Shown here one piece after another: positions 1 through 9,013 of a stretch of DNA of 64,000 bases. Source of the stretch: Niallia taxi. Its GTDB lineage: Bacteria > Bacillota > Bacilli > Bacillales > Cytobacillaceae. Position numbers and translations under genes: made by a program. The stretch is from the NCBI RefSeq assembly GCF_004005475.1, contig NZ_RZTZ01000002.1:310001-374000 (forward strand), written 5' to 3'. Below the pieces are notes generated by a model. The model was not told the origin of the DNA. It made no database searches and was given only the letters and a program-made list of their open reading frames with translations. Every line of letters starts with the position of its first letter. Position 1 is the first letter of the stretch.

Positions 1-510
1 TTAGGCGATTTAGATAGAGCGATAACATTTTACAAAAAAGCAATGGAAATAGATCCTGAAATGGCTGCTGCTTACTATAGTGCAGGAACTGTTTATTTTG
101 AACAAGACGAGCTTGAGTCAGCTAAAGCAATGTTTGAGGAAGCATTAGCAAAAGGACTTGAATCAAGCGATAATTATTTCATGCTTGGCATGGTTTATAT
201 CGGGATGGAAAAACCGGTGCTTGCCATCCCATTTTTGCAGCGTGCTGTTGAATTGAACGGTGAAGATGCAGAGGCTTTGTTCCAGCTTGGCTTATGTCTT
301 GCACAAGGTCAATATTTAGACGAAGCGACAGAAAAGTTTTTAAGCTGTATTGAGCTGGACCCAGAGCATGCTGATGCCTATTACAATCTCGGTGTTGCAT
401 ACGGGTTTAAGGAACAGGAAGAAAAGGCCTTGGAGATGTTTAATAAAGCCTTAGAAATCCAGCCTGATCACCAGCTTGCACTAATGGGTAAGCAAATCAT
501 CGGAGGCTAA
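1..510 (+). CDS. yrrB: TPR repeat protein, 5' end outside window
   Basis: The reading frame is open from the first base, so the true start lies upstream. The visible part is a run of about 34-residue tetratricopeptide repeats with the usual Gly/Ala/Pro spacing (for example YYNLGVAYGFKEQEEKALEMF near the end, shown here only as the repeat signature). TPR solenoids are protein-interaction scaffolds; no catalytic domain is visible. The gene sits 35 bases before recD2, as yrrB does before yrrC (recD2) in B. subtilis, which is the main reason for the name. The biochemical role of YrrB is not known to me; cytoplasmic because no signal or membrane segment is seen in the visible part. Confidence 0.85.
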   Translation, partial: LGDLDRAITFYKKAMEIDPEMAAAYYSAGTVYFEQDELESAKAMFEEALAKGLESSDNYFMLGMVYIGMEKPVLAIPFLQRAVELNGEDAEALFQLGLCLAQGQYLDEATEKFLSCIELDPEHADAYYNLGVAYGFKEQEEKALEMFNKALEIQPDHQLALMGKQIIGG

Positions 511-545
511 AAAATTACGAAAATTCAAGGAAGGGGGGAGAATAA

Positions 546-2960
546 TTGGAAGAGCAAAATTCACTGGATCTGTTCGCAGAACAAGGCAAATACGTGAAAG
601 GACGTCATCTTGTTACAATATTTCATAATGAAGAAAACCTTTATACTGTGCTTAGAATAAGGGTGGATGAAACAAATGATAATTATGAAGATAAGGAAGC
701 GGTTGTCACTGGGTATTTGCCAAAGATGCATGAGAATGATACATACACATTCTTTGGTGAATTTAAAGACCATCCTCGATTTGGACTGCAGTTCCAGGTT
801 TCCTCTTTTCGTAAAGAGATGCCACAGACTAAACAAGGTGTTATTACTTATTTGTCCAGTGAGCTGTTTAAAGGAATCGGCCAAAAAACAGCAGAAAATA
901 TTGTCGAGTCTTTAGGAGAAAATGCCATTGCAAAAATCTTAAATGAACCATCCCTGTTAGACTCTGTTCCAAAACTTCCTCCGGACAAGGCAAAAGCACT
1001 TTATGATACGCTTATGCAAAACCAAGGGCTGGAGCAAGCGATGATTTCATTAAACCAATATGGCTTTGGGCCACAGCTTTCCATGAAGATTTATCAGACA
1101 TATAAGGACAATACGCTGGAAATTATCCAGTCTAATCCATATAAATTGGTCGAGGATGTGGAAGGGATTGGTTTTGGCAGAGCAGATGATTTAGGGTCAC
1201 AAATCGGGCTTGTCGGGGGCCATCCTGACAGAATTAAAGCAGGCTGTTTATATGTATTGGAGCTTGGTAGCAGCCAGGAAGGTCATGTTTATCTAGAAGC
1301 AGAATATGTGCTAAACAGGGTTAAGGATCTTTTGGAGGAAAATAAGCAAGAGCAGATTGAGTTTTCCGCCATTGCCAATCAGATTGTTTTGCTGGAGGAA
1401 GAAAAGAAAATCATTGTCGAGGATAAGAAAATTTTCCTGCCATCACTCTATTATTCGGAAAAAGGCGTTGTTCGCCATATCAAAAGGATTATGGAGCAAA
1501 AGGAATATGAAGACCAATTTCCGGAATCTGAATTTTTGCTTGCTTTAGGAAATTTAGAGGACAGGCTTGGCGTTCAATATGCTCCCTCGCAAAGAGAAGC
1601 AATTCAGACTGCTCTCATGTCGCCAATGCTTATGCTGACTGGTGGACCAGGGACAGGGAAAACAACTGTTATTAAAGGGATTGTAGAGCTTTACGGTGAG
1701 CTGCATGGCTGCAGTCTTGATCCGAAAGAGTATAAAAAGGAGGAGCCTTTTCCATTCATCCTAGCGGCGCCGACAGGAAGAGCTGCTAAACGGATGGCAG
1801 AGTCGACAGGTCTCCCTGCTGTTACGATTCACCGTCTTTTAGGCTGGAATGGCAGTGGGGGCTTTGATAAGGATGAGGAAAATCCTCTTGATGGAAAGAT
1901 AATCATTGTTGATGAAACCTCAATGGTAGACATTTGGCTCGCCTTTCAGCTGTTTAAAGCATTGCCCTCTAATATACAAGTAATCCTTGTTGGAGATGAA
2001 GACCAGCTTCCGTCCGTAGGACCGGGACAAGTTCTAAAGGACTTGCTTGCATCAGCCTGCATTCCGACCGTTCGACTTTCAGATATATACAGACAAAGTG
2101 AAGGCTCCTCTATCATTGAACTTGCTCATGAAATAAAAACCGGCAGACTTCCTGCTAATTTAATGCAGCAGCAAAAGGACAGATCCTTTATTAAGTGTTC
2201 TTCAGGACAAATAGCTCAAGCAATTGAAAAGGTCGTCCTTAATGCAAAGAATAAGGGTTATGCGCCAATGGATATTCAAGTTCTTGCTCCCATGTACAGA
2301 GGACCTGCTGGAATTGACCGTCTCAATGTGATTCTTCAGGAAATATTGAATCCGAATCCAGACGGAACAAGGAAGGAACTGAAATTCGGAGACGTTAAAT
2401 ACCGGATTGGTGATAAAGTGCTTCAGCTAGTCAATCAGCCTGAAAACAATGTTTATAATGGGGACATGGGAGAAATCGTCTCGATTTTTTATGCGAAGGA
2501 AAATACGGAAAAACAGGACATGGTTATCGTTTCCTTTGATGGAATTGAAGCAACGTACACAAGGCAGGATTTAAACCAAATAACCCATGCTTACTGCTGT
2601 TCTGTTCATAAGTCACAAGGAAGCGAATTTCCGATTGTAATAATGCCGATTGTTAAAAGCTACTATAGAATGCTGCGCAGAAATCTGATCTATACAGGCA
2701 TTACAAGAAGTAAACAATTTTTGATTTTGCTTGGCGAAGTGGACGCGATGGAAATTGGCGTTGGCCGCAATGATGAGTTAAACAGGCAGACCTCCTTGCA
2801 GGAAAAACTGAAAGAGATTTTTTCAGCGGATATAACTACAGGTGAGGAAGATGCTGAGGTTTCGCTTTTCTACAGTGAGCGAATTACAGAAATTGACCCG
2901 CTTATCGGCATGGAAAATATATCTCCTTATGATTTTATGGAGCAAACAGACACGAAATAA
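546..2960 (+). CDS. recD2: RecD2-type 5'-3' DNA helicase (RecD/TraA family)
   Basis: The 804-residue product matches the RecBC-independent RecD2 helicases of Firmicutes. It has an N-terminal OB-like region, helix-hairpin-helix repeats between about residues 95 and 215, Walker A GGPGTGKTT near 365, the DExx box VDETSMVD near 453, and late SF1B motifs ending in HKSQGSEFP near 690. It is expected to act in replication-fork maintenance and DNA repair. Translation starts at TTG; the strong site AAGGGGGGAG lies 6-15 bases upstream, and no better in-frame ATG is present. It follows yrrB closely and is probably co-transcribed with it; a clear terminator lies about 50 bases downstream. Confidence 0.95.
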   Translation: MEEQNSLDLFAEQGKYVKGRHLVTIFHNEENLYTVLRIRVDETNDNYEDKEAVVTGYLPKMHENDTYTFFGEFKDHPRFGLQFQVSSFRKEMPQTKQGVITYLSSELFKGIGQKTAENIVESLGENAIAKILNEPSLLDSVPKLPPDKAKALYDTLMQNQGLEQAMISLNQYGFGPQLSMKIYQTYKDNTLEIIQSNPYKLVEDVEGIGFGRADDLGSQIGLVGGHPDRIKAGCLYVLELGSSQEGHVYLEAEYVLNRVKDLLEENKQEQIEFSAIANQIVLLEEEKKIIVEDKKIFLPSLYYSEKGVVRHIKRIMEQKEYEDQFPESEFLLALGNLEDRLGVQYAPSQREAIQTALMSPMLMLTGGPGTGKTTVIKGIVELYGELHGCSLDPKEYKKEEPFPFILAAPTGRAAKRMAESTGLPAVTIHRLLGWNGSGGFDKDEENPLDGKIIIVDETSMVDIWLAFQLFKALPSNIQVILVGDEDQLPSVGPGQVLKDLLASACIPTVRLSDIYRQSEGSSIIELAHEIKTGRLPANLMQQQKDRSFIKCSSGQIAQAIEKVVLNAKNKGYAPMDIQVLAPMYRGPAGIDRLNVILQEILNPNPDGTRKELKFGDVKYRIGDKVLQLVNQPENNVYNGDMGEIVSIFYAKENTEKQDMVIVSFDGIEATYTRQDLNQITHAYCCSVHKSQGSEFPIVIMPIVKSYYRMLRRNLIYTGITRSKQFLILLGEVDAMEIGVGRNDELNRQTSLQEKLKEIFSADITTGEEDAEVSLFYSERITEIDPLIGMENISPYDFMEQTDTK

Positions 2961-3009
2961 TAGAGGAAAAGTTTGTTATACATTGTTCTGTTTTTGTAGC
3001 ATAACCTAA

Positions 3010-3048
3010 AGATGTCATCCTTAATGGCCAAGGATGACATCTGTTTTT
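3010..3048 (+). terminator. Rho-independent terminator of recD2
   Basis: AGATGTCATCCTT and AAGGATGACATCT form a 13-pair stem with a short loop, followed by seven T residues. It lies about 50 bases after the recD2 stop codon. Confidence 0.9.
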
Positions 3049-3194
3049 TTGTAAAAAATTAGCCGACTCCTATAAAACTTAATAAAATGATGTTTATTTA
3101 TTGTGTAAGTTGGACAGAATGGAAACACCAGTGACATTATCTTCCGTTCGTTTTGTGATGATGTCGTAAACTTAAATTTTTGAGGTGTTTTCAG

Positions 3195-3383
3195 ATGTTA
3201 ATCTGTCCTAATTGCCAAAGCAAAGATATCGGAAAAATTGGAATCAGCCAGTATTATTGCTGGAGCTGTTTTATTGAGCTTTCATTAGTAAAAGGTATCA
3301 TTCATACACATCAGGTGGAAGAGGATGGAAGCCTTAGCTCCTTAGATGATTTGTTTGAGGAAGATAATCGCAGATATAGCTGA
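3195..3383 (+). CDS. Small zinc-ribbon protein of unknown function
   Basis: A 62-residue protein beginning MLICPNCQSKDIGKIG, with CPNC near residue 4 and CWSC near residue 22. This four-cysteine arrangement is a zinc ribbon; the remainder is acidic and polar. The ATG was chosen over an upstream TTG because TGAGGTG sits 8 bases ahead of it. It is a monocistronic unit between recD2 and yrrI with its own terminator. Small zinc ribbons often bind nucleic acid or partner proteins, but nothing here fixes a role. I believe similar proteins occur in other Bacillus genomes at this place, but I cannot name the family. Confidence 0.75.
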   Translation: MLICPNCQSKDIGKIGISQYYCWSCFIELSLVKGIIHTHQVEEDGSLSSLDDLFEEDNRRYS

Positions 3384-3400
3384 CAAAATAATAATGTATG

Positions 3401-3434
3401 AACAGAGGAGGCGTAATTTCGCCTCCTCTGTTTC
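3401..3434 (+). terminator. Rho-independent terminator after the zinc-ribbon gene
   Basis: AACAGAGGAGGCG and CGCCTCCTCTGTT form a 13-pair stem with a loop of about 7 bases; the downstream T-run is short (TTTCG). Confidence 0.75.
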
Positions 3435-3482
3435 GTATAAATAATCACCTTTTCACACAAATTATGGGTGGAGGGGTTTTGT

Positions 3483-4562
3483 ATGGAAATAAGGGTCAAA
3501 TGGTATTATCGGTTAGCTTTTACACTATTACTATTTATCGTATTGTTTATATTCTTTAAATTATCTCCTATTTGGACTCCGATTGTGCAGCTCGTAATGA
3601 AGGTGGTTCTCCCCTTTATTCTTGGTGCATTTATTACGTATTTGCTTCATCCAGTTGTTGAAAAAATCCATGAAAAAGGCCTGCACCGCGGTCTTGCGGT
3701 AGCGTTAATATACATCCTCTTTTTTGGAGGTGTCGGGTACGGTCTTTACAAGTGTATACCGATTTTCATTATTCAAATGAGAGAGTTGACAGATAGTGCT
3801 CCAGAGCTTGCCAATCAGTATAGAAGCTGGGTTGACTTCATTCAGGAAAGAACAGAAGCGTGGCCAGATAACATGCAGACTAAAGTAGATAATGGAATAG
3901 AATCGTTTGAAGTGAAAATGGACGGGTTGCTGACAAAGCTTTTAAAGGGTGCAATGAACTTTGTGAATTCCTTTGTTATTTTCATGCTGATTCCATTCAT
4001 TACTTTTTATATGCTGAAGGATTTCGAAGCAGTAAAAAAGGCAGCATGGCAATTGACTCCAAGCAAATGGCGGGAAAGCAGTGTACTGTTTTTGAAGGAT
4101 GTGAACCTTTCATTAGGAAGCTACATAAGGGGACAGCTGCTCGTTTGCTTAATCATTGGCAGTATTTCGTCTATCTCCTTTTATTTCTTCGGCATGAAAT
4201 ATCCACTTGTGTTAGGAATTGTTATTGGTATTACAAATGTTATCCCGTACTTTGGACCAATCATTGGAGCCGTTCCTGCAGTGATTATTGCCAGTACAAT
4301 GTCTGTCAAAATGCTCCTTATTGTCATCATTATCATTGTTGTGCTCCAGTTTTTAGAGGGTAATGTTCTATCGCCCTTCATTGTTGGGAAAAGCCTGCAT
4401 ATGCATCCTCTTTTTATTATGTTTGCTTTATTGCTTGGCGGAGAGATTGGTGGAATAGTCGGAATGGTCATAGCTGTTCCCCTTTTGTCTATTTTGAAAG
4501 TAGCAATTATTCATTTGCGTGTTCATTTTGGCAAAAGCAATAAACTAGACGCTTTGAAGTGA
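3483..4562 (+). CDS. yrrI: AI-2E (PerM/YhhT) family membrane permease
   Basis: A 359-residue integral membrane protein with two N-terminal membrane helices, a central soluble stretch (about residues 100-155) and five or more C-terminal helices. The layout, the glycine-rich GITNVIPYFGPIIGAVPA stretch near 250 and the length fit the AI-2E transporter family. Substrates differ in the family (AI-2 export, Na+/H+ antiport) and cannot be told from sequence. ATG at this position is preferred because GGAGGGG lies 6 bases ahead; an upstream GTG would place that site inside the gene. It lies immediately before the alaS leader, as yrrI does in B. subtilis. Confidence 0.88.
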   Translation: MEIRVKWYYRLAFTLLLFIVLFIFFKLSPIWTPIVQLVMKVVLPFILGAFITYLLHPVVEKIHEKGLHRGLAVALIYILFFGGVGYGLYKCIPIFIIQMRELTDSAPELANQYRSWVDFIQERTEAWPDNMQTKVDNGIESFEVKMDGLLTKLLKGAMNFVNSFVIFMLIPFITFYMLKDFEAVKKAAWQLTPSKWRESSVLFLKDVNLSLGSYIRGQLLVCLIIGSISSISFYFFGMKYPLVLGIVIGITNVIPYFGPIIGAVPAVIIASTMSVKMLLIVIIIIVVLQFLEGNVLSPFIVGKSLHMHPLFIMFALLLGGEIGGIVGMVIAVPLLSILKVAIIHLRVHFGKSNKLDALK

Positions 4563-4569
4563 ATGCATG

Positions 4570-4599
4570 TTGACAATAGCAACGAAAAATCAGTATAAT
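4570..4599 (+). promoter_or_regulatory. Sigma-A promoter of alaS
   Basis: TTGACA at 4570 and TATAAT at 4594 are both perfect consensus hexamers, 18 bases apart. Transcription would begin about 4606, at the start of the T-box leader. Confidence 0.88.
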
Positions 4600-4605
4600 T
4601 CGAGA

Positions 4606-4858
4606 GAAGAACATATTGGTAAAATGACGATAGAATCAAGTAGATTATAGCCCACTTTAAGCAAATGCTGCAGAGAGGAATTCCCATGGCTGAGAGGAAT
4701 CCAAGTGAAGGATAATTGAAAGCTAGTTCTTGAATGCAGCTAATACCTGCCGTTCATCCGCGTTAAGGATATTGAGAGATGGCGGCATTATGCTGCCATA
4801 AATCAGGGTGGTACCACGAGCATACTTTCGTCCCTGTCCAGGGATGGGAGTTTTTTTT
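4606..4858 (+). promoter_or_regulatory. T-box riboswitch leader of alaS
   Basis: The leader holds the T-box sequence AGGGTGGTACCACG at 4805-4818, followed by a terminator with stem CGTCCCT/AGGGATG (4829-4847) and eight T residues. T-box leaders sense uncharged tRNA: pairing of the tRNA acceptor end to the T-box bulge favours an antiterminator and lets transcription reach the synthetase gene. The gene after it is alaS. In the probable specifier region the sequence TGAATGCAGCTAATACC offers two alanine codons, GCA at 4736 and GCT at 4739; GCT followed by a purine is the more typical form. The AGAGAGGAA and GCTGAGAGG features near 4672-4700 fit the upper part of stem I. Confidence 0.93.
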
Positions 4859-4922
4859 ATGCTGAAAAACTTACTTCTCCCATATATGAGAGGTCATACA
4901 TAGAAGGAGGCAAAACCTAATT

Positions 4923-7556
4923 ATGAAAGTATTAACAGGAGCAGAAATCAGAAGAAAGTTTCTCGATTTTTTCCAGGAAAAAGGCCATAATGTTGAGCCA
5001 AGTGCATCATTAGTTCCCCATGAGGATCCATCTTTGCTTTGGATTAACAGCGGTGTTGCAACATTGAAGAAATATTTTGACGGTCGTGTTATTCCGGAAA
5101 ATCCAAGAATCACAAATGCACAAAAATCAATTCGTACAAACGATATTGAAAATGTCGGAAAAACAGCAAGACACCAAACATTCTTTGAAATGCTAGGTAA
5201 CTTCTCCATTGGAGATTATTTCAAAGAGGAAGCTATTGACTGGGCTTGGGAGTTTTTGACGGACGAAAAATGGATTGGTTTTGATAAAGAGAAACTATCT
5301 GTTACCGTTCACCCAGAGGATGAAGAGGCTTACGTATTATGGCGTGACAAAATTGGAATTCCAGAAAGCCGCATTATTCGTCTTGAAGGGAACTTCTGGG
5401 ATATCGGTGAAGGACCAAGTGGACCAAACACAGAGATTTTCTATGACCGCGGACCAGAATACGGCAATGATTTAAATGATCCTGAATTATATCCAGGCGG
5501 CGAAAATGACCGTTACTTAGAAGTATGGAACCTTGTATTCTCTGAATTCAACCACAATCCAGACGGCACATACACTCCGCTTCCGAAGAAAAACATTGAT
5601 ACAGGAATGGGACTTGAGCGTATGGCTTCTGTTGTGCAAAATGTTCCTACTAATTTTGACACAGACCTGTTCACACCAATTATTGCAGCAACAGAACAAA
5701 TTGCTGACGTGAAATATGGTGCTGCTAAGGATACAGATGAAGCGTTTAAAGTAATCGCTGACCATATTCGTACAGTAGCATTTGCGGTAGGTGACGGGGC
5801 ATTACCGTCCAATGAAGGAAGAGGGTATGTTCTAAGACGTTTGCTGCGCAGAGCTGTTCGTTACGCGAAAAAAATCAACATTAACCGTCCGTTTATGTTT
5901 GAGCTTGTTCCTGTTGTGGGAGAAATCATGTTTGATTATTATCCAACAGTTAAGGAAAAATCAGAGTTTATTCAAAAAGTTATGAAGAGTGAGGAAGAAC
6001 GTTTCCATGAAACGCTAAACGAAGGCTTGTCTATTCTTGGTGAGGTAATGGAAAAGGAAAAAGCGTCAGGAAATCTAATTATTTCTGGTGAAGACGTATT
6101 CCGCCTATATGACACTTATGGCTTCCCAGTTGAATTAACGGAGGAATATGCAGAAGAGCAAGGCATGAAAATTGACCATGAGGGCTTTGAGAAGGAAATG
6201 GAAAGCCAGCGTGAAAGAGCTCGCAAAGCACGCCAAGATGTTGGAAGCATGCAAGTTCAATCAAGTGTTCTTGGTGAAATAAAAGTGGAAAGTGAATTTG
6301 TCGGCTACCAATCATTGTCTACAACAGCAACAGTTGCTGCGCTTTTAGTTGATGGTGAAATCGTAGACAAAGCAGAAGAAGGACAGGAAATCCAGTTTAT
6401 TTTGGACAAGACACCTTTTTATGCAGAAAGCGGCGGTCAAATCGCAGATGCAGGAGCAGTTTCATCAGATTCAGTTGTGATCCTAGTTCAAGATGTACAA
6501 AAAGCGCCAAACGGGCAAAACCTGCATCGAGGTGTTGTTCAATCAGGTGTGGTAACAGTTAATGATCAAGTGGAAGCTGCTGTTGACAGAAGCAACCGTT
6601 CGAAAATAATTAAAAACCATACGGCAACACATTTGCTTCACCAAGCACTGAAGGATGTCCTTGGAACGCATGTTAACCAAGCGGGTTCTCTTGTACAGAC
6701 AGATCGTTTACGTTTTGACTTCTCACATTTCGGTCAAATTACAGCAGAAGAGCTGGAGAAAATTGAAAAAATCGTTAATGAAAAAATTTGGGACAGCATT
6801 CCTGTTCAAATCGACTATAAAGATATCGAAGAAGCGAAAGCAATGGGTGCAATGGCGTTGTTTGGCGAAAAGTATGGGAAAATTGTTCGTGTTGTTCAAG
6901 TGGGCGATTTCAGCCTTGAGCTTTGCGGTGGTATCCATGTTGATAATACTTCTACAATCGGCCTATTTAAGATTGTTACAGAAGCTGGTATTGGTGCAGG
7001 CACAAGAAGGATTGAAGCAGTTACAGGACAAGCAGCATATCAGCAGCTGACTGAGCAGCTTAATATTCTTAAAGATGCAGCAGGCAAGCTTAAAACGAAT
7101 CCAAAAGATGTGGGAACAAGAATTGATACGATTCAAGCAGAACTAAAACAGTTGCAGCGTGAAAACGAGTCTCTTGCTGCGAAACTAAGCAATATTGAAG
7201 CAGGCAATTTAGTTGACCAAGTGAAGGATGTTGATGGCATCAACGTACTTACAGCAAATATTAAAGGTGTTGACATGAACAATCTGCGCACAATGGCAGA
7301 TGACTTGAAGCAAAAGCTAGAGTCTGGCATCATTGTTCTTGGTAGTGCAAATGATGATAAAGTCAACTTAATTGCAGCAGTTACAAAAGACTTGATGGAT
7401 AAAGGCTATCATGCTGGTAAAATCATCAAAGAAGTGGCAACTCGCTGTGGCGGTGGCGGTGGTGGCCGTCCAGATATGGCTCAAGCTGGCGGTAAAGACC
7501 CATCCAAACTGCAAGAAGCATTAAATCATGTTGAAGAATATATCAAATCCATTTGA
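4923..7556 (+). CDS. alaS: Alanine--tRNA ligase
   Basis: An 877-residue protein, normal length for bacterial AlaRS. The N-terminal class II catalytic core starts [17 protein letters not shown]. The editing domain carries the zinc motifs HTATHLLH near residue 565 and CGGIH near 667, used to hydrolyse mischarged Ser- and Gly-tRNA(Ala). The C-terminal C-Ala domain has the glycine-rich [16 protein letters not shown] segment near 842. It charges tRNA(Ala) in the cytoplasm. The ATG is preceded by GAAGGAGGC at 4902. Expression should depend on the T-box leader directly upstream. It is followed by the conserved ireB-ruvX-yrzB set. Confidence 0.98.
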   Translation: MKVLTGAEIRRKFLDFFQEKGHNVEPSASLVPHEDPSLLWINSGVATLKKYFDGRVIPENPRITNAQKSIRTNDIENVGKTARHQTFFEMLGNFSIGDYFKEEAIDWAWEFLTDEKWIGFDKEKLSVTVHPEDEEAYVLWRDKIGIPESRIIRLEGNFWDIGEGPSGPNTEIFYDRGPEYGNDLNDPELYPGGENDRYLEVWNLVFSEFNHNPDGTYTPLPKKNIDTGMGLERMASVVQNVPTNFDTDLFTPIIAATEQIADVKYGAAKDTDEAFKVIADHIRTVAFAVGDGALPSNEGRGYVLRRLLRRAVRYAKKININRPFMFELVPVVGEIMFDYYPTVKEKSEFIQKVMKSEEERFHETLNEGLSILGEVMEKEKASGNLIISGEDVFRLYDTYGFPVELTEEYAEEQGMKIDHEGFEKEMESQRERARKARQDVGSMQVQSSVLGEIKVESEFVGYQSLSTTATVAALLVDGEIVDKAEEGQEIQFILDKTPFYAESGGQIADAGAVSSDSVVILVQDVQKAPNGQNLHRGVVQSGVVTVNDQVEAAVDRSNRSKIIKNHTATHLLHQALKDVLGTHVNQAGSLVQTDRLRFDFSHFGQITAEELEKIEKIVNEKIWDSIPVQIDYKDIEEAKAMGAMALFGEKYGKIVRVVQVGDFSLELCGGIHVDNTSTIGLFKIVTEAGIGAGTRRIEAVTGQAAYQQLTEQLNILKDAAGKLKTNPKDVGTRIDTIQAELKQLQRENESLAAKLSNIEAGNLVDQVKDVDGINVLTANIKGVDMNNLRTMADDLKQKLESGIIVLGSANDDKVNLIAAVTKDLMDKGYHAGKIIKEVATRCGGGGGGRPDMAQAGGKDPSKLQEALNHVEEYIKSI

Positions 7557-7626
7557 TAATATGGGCAAGTAGTGTAAAATGTAGGTATCAATTAACAGAA
7601 TCTGTCTGAAAATAGAGGTGTTGTAT

Positions 7627-7893
7627 ATGAGCTCATTTGACAAAACAATGAGATTCAATTTTCCTGAAGAACCATATGAACATGACGTAAAAGAAGTATT
7701 AAATCAAGTGTATGATGCTCTTCAAGAAAAAGGCTATAACCCAATTAACCAAATTGTCGGCTATCTACTTTCAGGAGACCCTGCATATATACCGCGCCAT
7801 ATGGATGCACGAAATATTATGCGCAAACTAGAGCGAGATGAGATCATAGAAGAGCTTGTCAAATTCTATTTAAAACAGCAACGAGAGGATTAA
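7627..7893 (+). CDS. ireB: IreB family regulatory protein (DUF965)
   Basis: An 88-residue protein beginning [12 protein letters not shown] that matches the IreB/YrzL family. In Enterococcus faecalis IreB is a substrate of the Ser/Thr kinase IreK and lowers cephalosporin resistance; the Bacillus homologue is less studied. The ATG follows AGAGGTG with 6 bases between; a GTG nine bases upstream would overlap that site. Synteny alaS-ireB-ruvX-yrzB is conserved in Firmicutes and supports the call. No signal peptide or membrane segment is present. Confidence 0.92.
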   Translation: MSSFDKTMRFNFPEEPYEHDVKEVLNQVYDALQEKGYNPINQIVGYLLSGDPAYIPRHMDARNIMRKLERDEIIEELVKFYLKQQRED

Positions 7894-7898
7894 CAAAA

Positions 7899-8315
7899 AT
7901 GCGGACAATGGGCTTGGATGTAGGCTCAAAAACGGTAGGCGTTGCCATTAGTGATGCCTTGGGCTGGACAGCCCAAGGCATTGAAACGGTAAAAATCGAC
8001 GAAGAGAAAGAAGAATTCGGATTAGACCGTTTAGGAGTATTGATTGTTGAGCATGATGTAAGTAAAATAGTGGTTGGCCTCCCAAAAAACATGAATGGCA
8101 GTATTGGCTTTCGCGGAGAAGCGAGTCAGCATTATGGTAAGCTTCTTGAGGAAAGATTCGGTCTTCCAGTTGTGTTTTGGGATGAGCGGCTGACAACGAT
8201 GGCTGCTGAAAGAGTGCTGCTTGAAGCAGATGTAAGCAGAAAAAAAAGGAAAAAAGTAATTGATAAGATGGCAGCATCTATGATATTACAAGGCTATATG
8301 GATAGCCAGAAATGA
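7899..8315 (+). CDS. ruvX: RuvX/YqgF family nuclease (Holliday junction resolvase-like, pre-16S rRNA processing)
   Basis: A 138-residue RNase H-fold protein. It begins [19 protein letters not shown], which holds the first catalytic Asp, and contains [13 protein letters not shown] and [14 protein letters not shown], typical of YqgF/RuvX. The family was predicted to resolve Holliday junctions and E. coli YqgF is required for maturation of the 16S rRNA 5' end. The start lies 5 bases after the ireB stop, with CGAGAGG as ribosome site, so the two are translated from one message. Confidence 0.93.
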   Translation: MRTMGLDVGSKTVGVAISDALGWTAQGIETVKIDEEKEEFGLDRLGVLIVEHDVSKIVVGLPKNMNGSIGFRGEASQHYGKLLEERFGLPVVFWDERLTTMAAERVLLEADVSRKKRKKVIDKMAASMILQGYMDSQK

Positions 8316-8328
8316 TGAGGTGGAAATA

Positions 8329-8622
8329 ATGGAACACGGAGAAACAAATACAATTACAGTAGTAGACGAGCAAGGAAACGAACAATTATGCGAAATTTTG
8401 TTCACATTTGAATCAGATGAATTCGGTAAATCATATGTCCTTTATTACCCAATTGGTGAAGATGACAGTGAAGATGACGAAATCGATATTCATGCATCAT
8501 CTTTCATTCCAAATGAAGAAACTGGCGATGGTGAGCTTTCACCAATCGAAACAGATGAAGAGTGGGATTTAGTAGAGGAAATGCTTAACACTTTCCTTGC
8601 TAAAGAAGAGGAAGAAGAATAA
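8329..8622 (+). CDS. yrzB: DUF1292 acidic protein YrzB
   Basis: A 97-residue, very acidic protein ([19 protein letters not shown] at the start, ending in a run of Glu) that fits DUF1292/YrzB. No enzyme motif is visible and no function is known to me. The ATG follows TGAGGTGG with 6 bases between; a GTG nine bases earlier is part of that site. It is the last gene of the alaS-ireB-ruvX-yrzB unit and is followed by a strong terminator. Confidence 0.9.
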   Translation: MEHGETNTITVVDEQGNEQLCEILFTFESDEFGKSYVLYYPIGEDDSEDDEIDIHASSFIPNEETGDGELSPIETDEEWDLVEEMLNTFLAKEEEEE

Positions 8623-8632
8623 GAGAAACGTT

Positions 8633-8664
8633 AGGGGACAGCGAATAGCTGTCCCCTTTGTTTT
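8633..8664 (+). terminator. Rho-independent terminator of the alaS-yrzB unit
   Basis: AGGGGACAGC and GCTGTCCCCT form a perfect 10-pair stem around GAATA, followed by TTGTTTT. Confidence 0.9.
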
Positions 8665-9013
8665 ACCCTTTAAAAATAGAGTAATTGGTGTTTTTGGCTA
8701 AAAAACAATTAGTATAAAACTTAGAGGAATAAAGCGGAGGCACCATACCTCCCTACGGAAAGCACAAGGACACGCGTGTACTGAAACGAACTGAAATTTA
8801 AGTCATATCTGCTTACACAGCTAAGCTAAGCTGCATTGTTACAAATTTATCCTTCCTGTAATGCACGGAGTATTATTGCCATACACTATTCTTGGATAAC
8901 AAAAATGCCGCGTTTCGCTATTTTTTGCACTTTCTTTGTTAGAATATAGTATAATTAGTCGAGATATGGTGTAGATAGATAATACATACCCGGATTTTAG
9001 GAGGGAAATATAA
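8665..9013. other. Intergenic region before mltG with repeat-like sequence
   Basis: No supportable gene is seen. The stretch 8730-8800 is richer in GC than its surroundings (GCGGAGGCACCATACC, then CTACGGAAAGC and CGCGTGTAC) and ends in TGAAACGAACT, an 11-mer that recurs at 21432 inside the inverted-repeat element after mccB; it may be a remnant of a dispersed repeat. A possible mltG promoter is TTGCAC at 8925 with TATAAT at 8950, but the 19-base spacing is poor. Confidence 0.4.
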
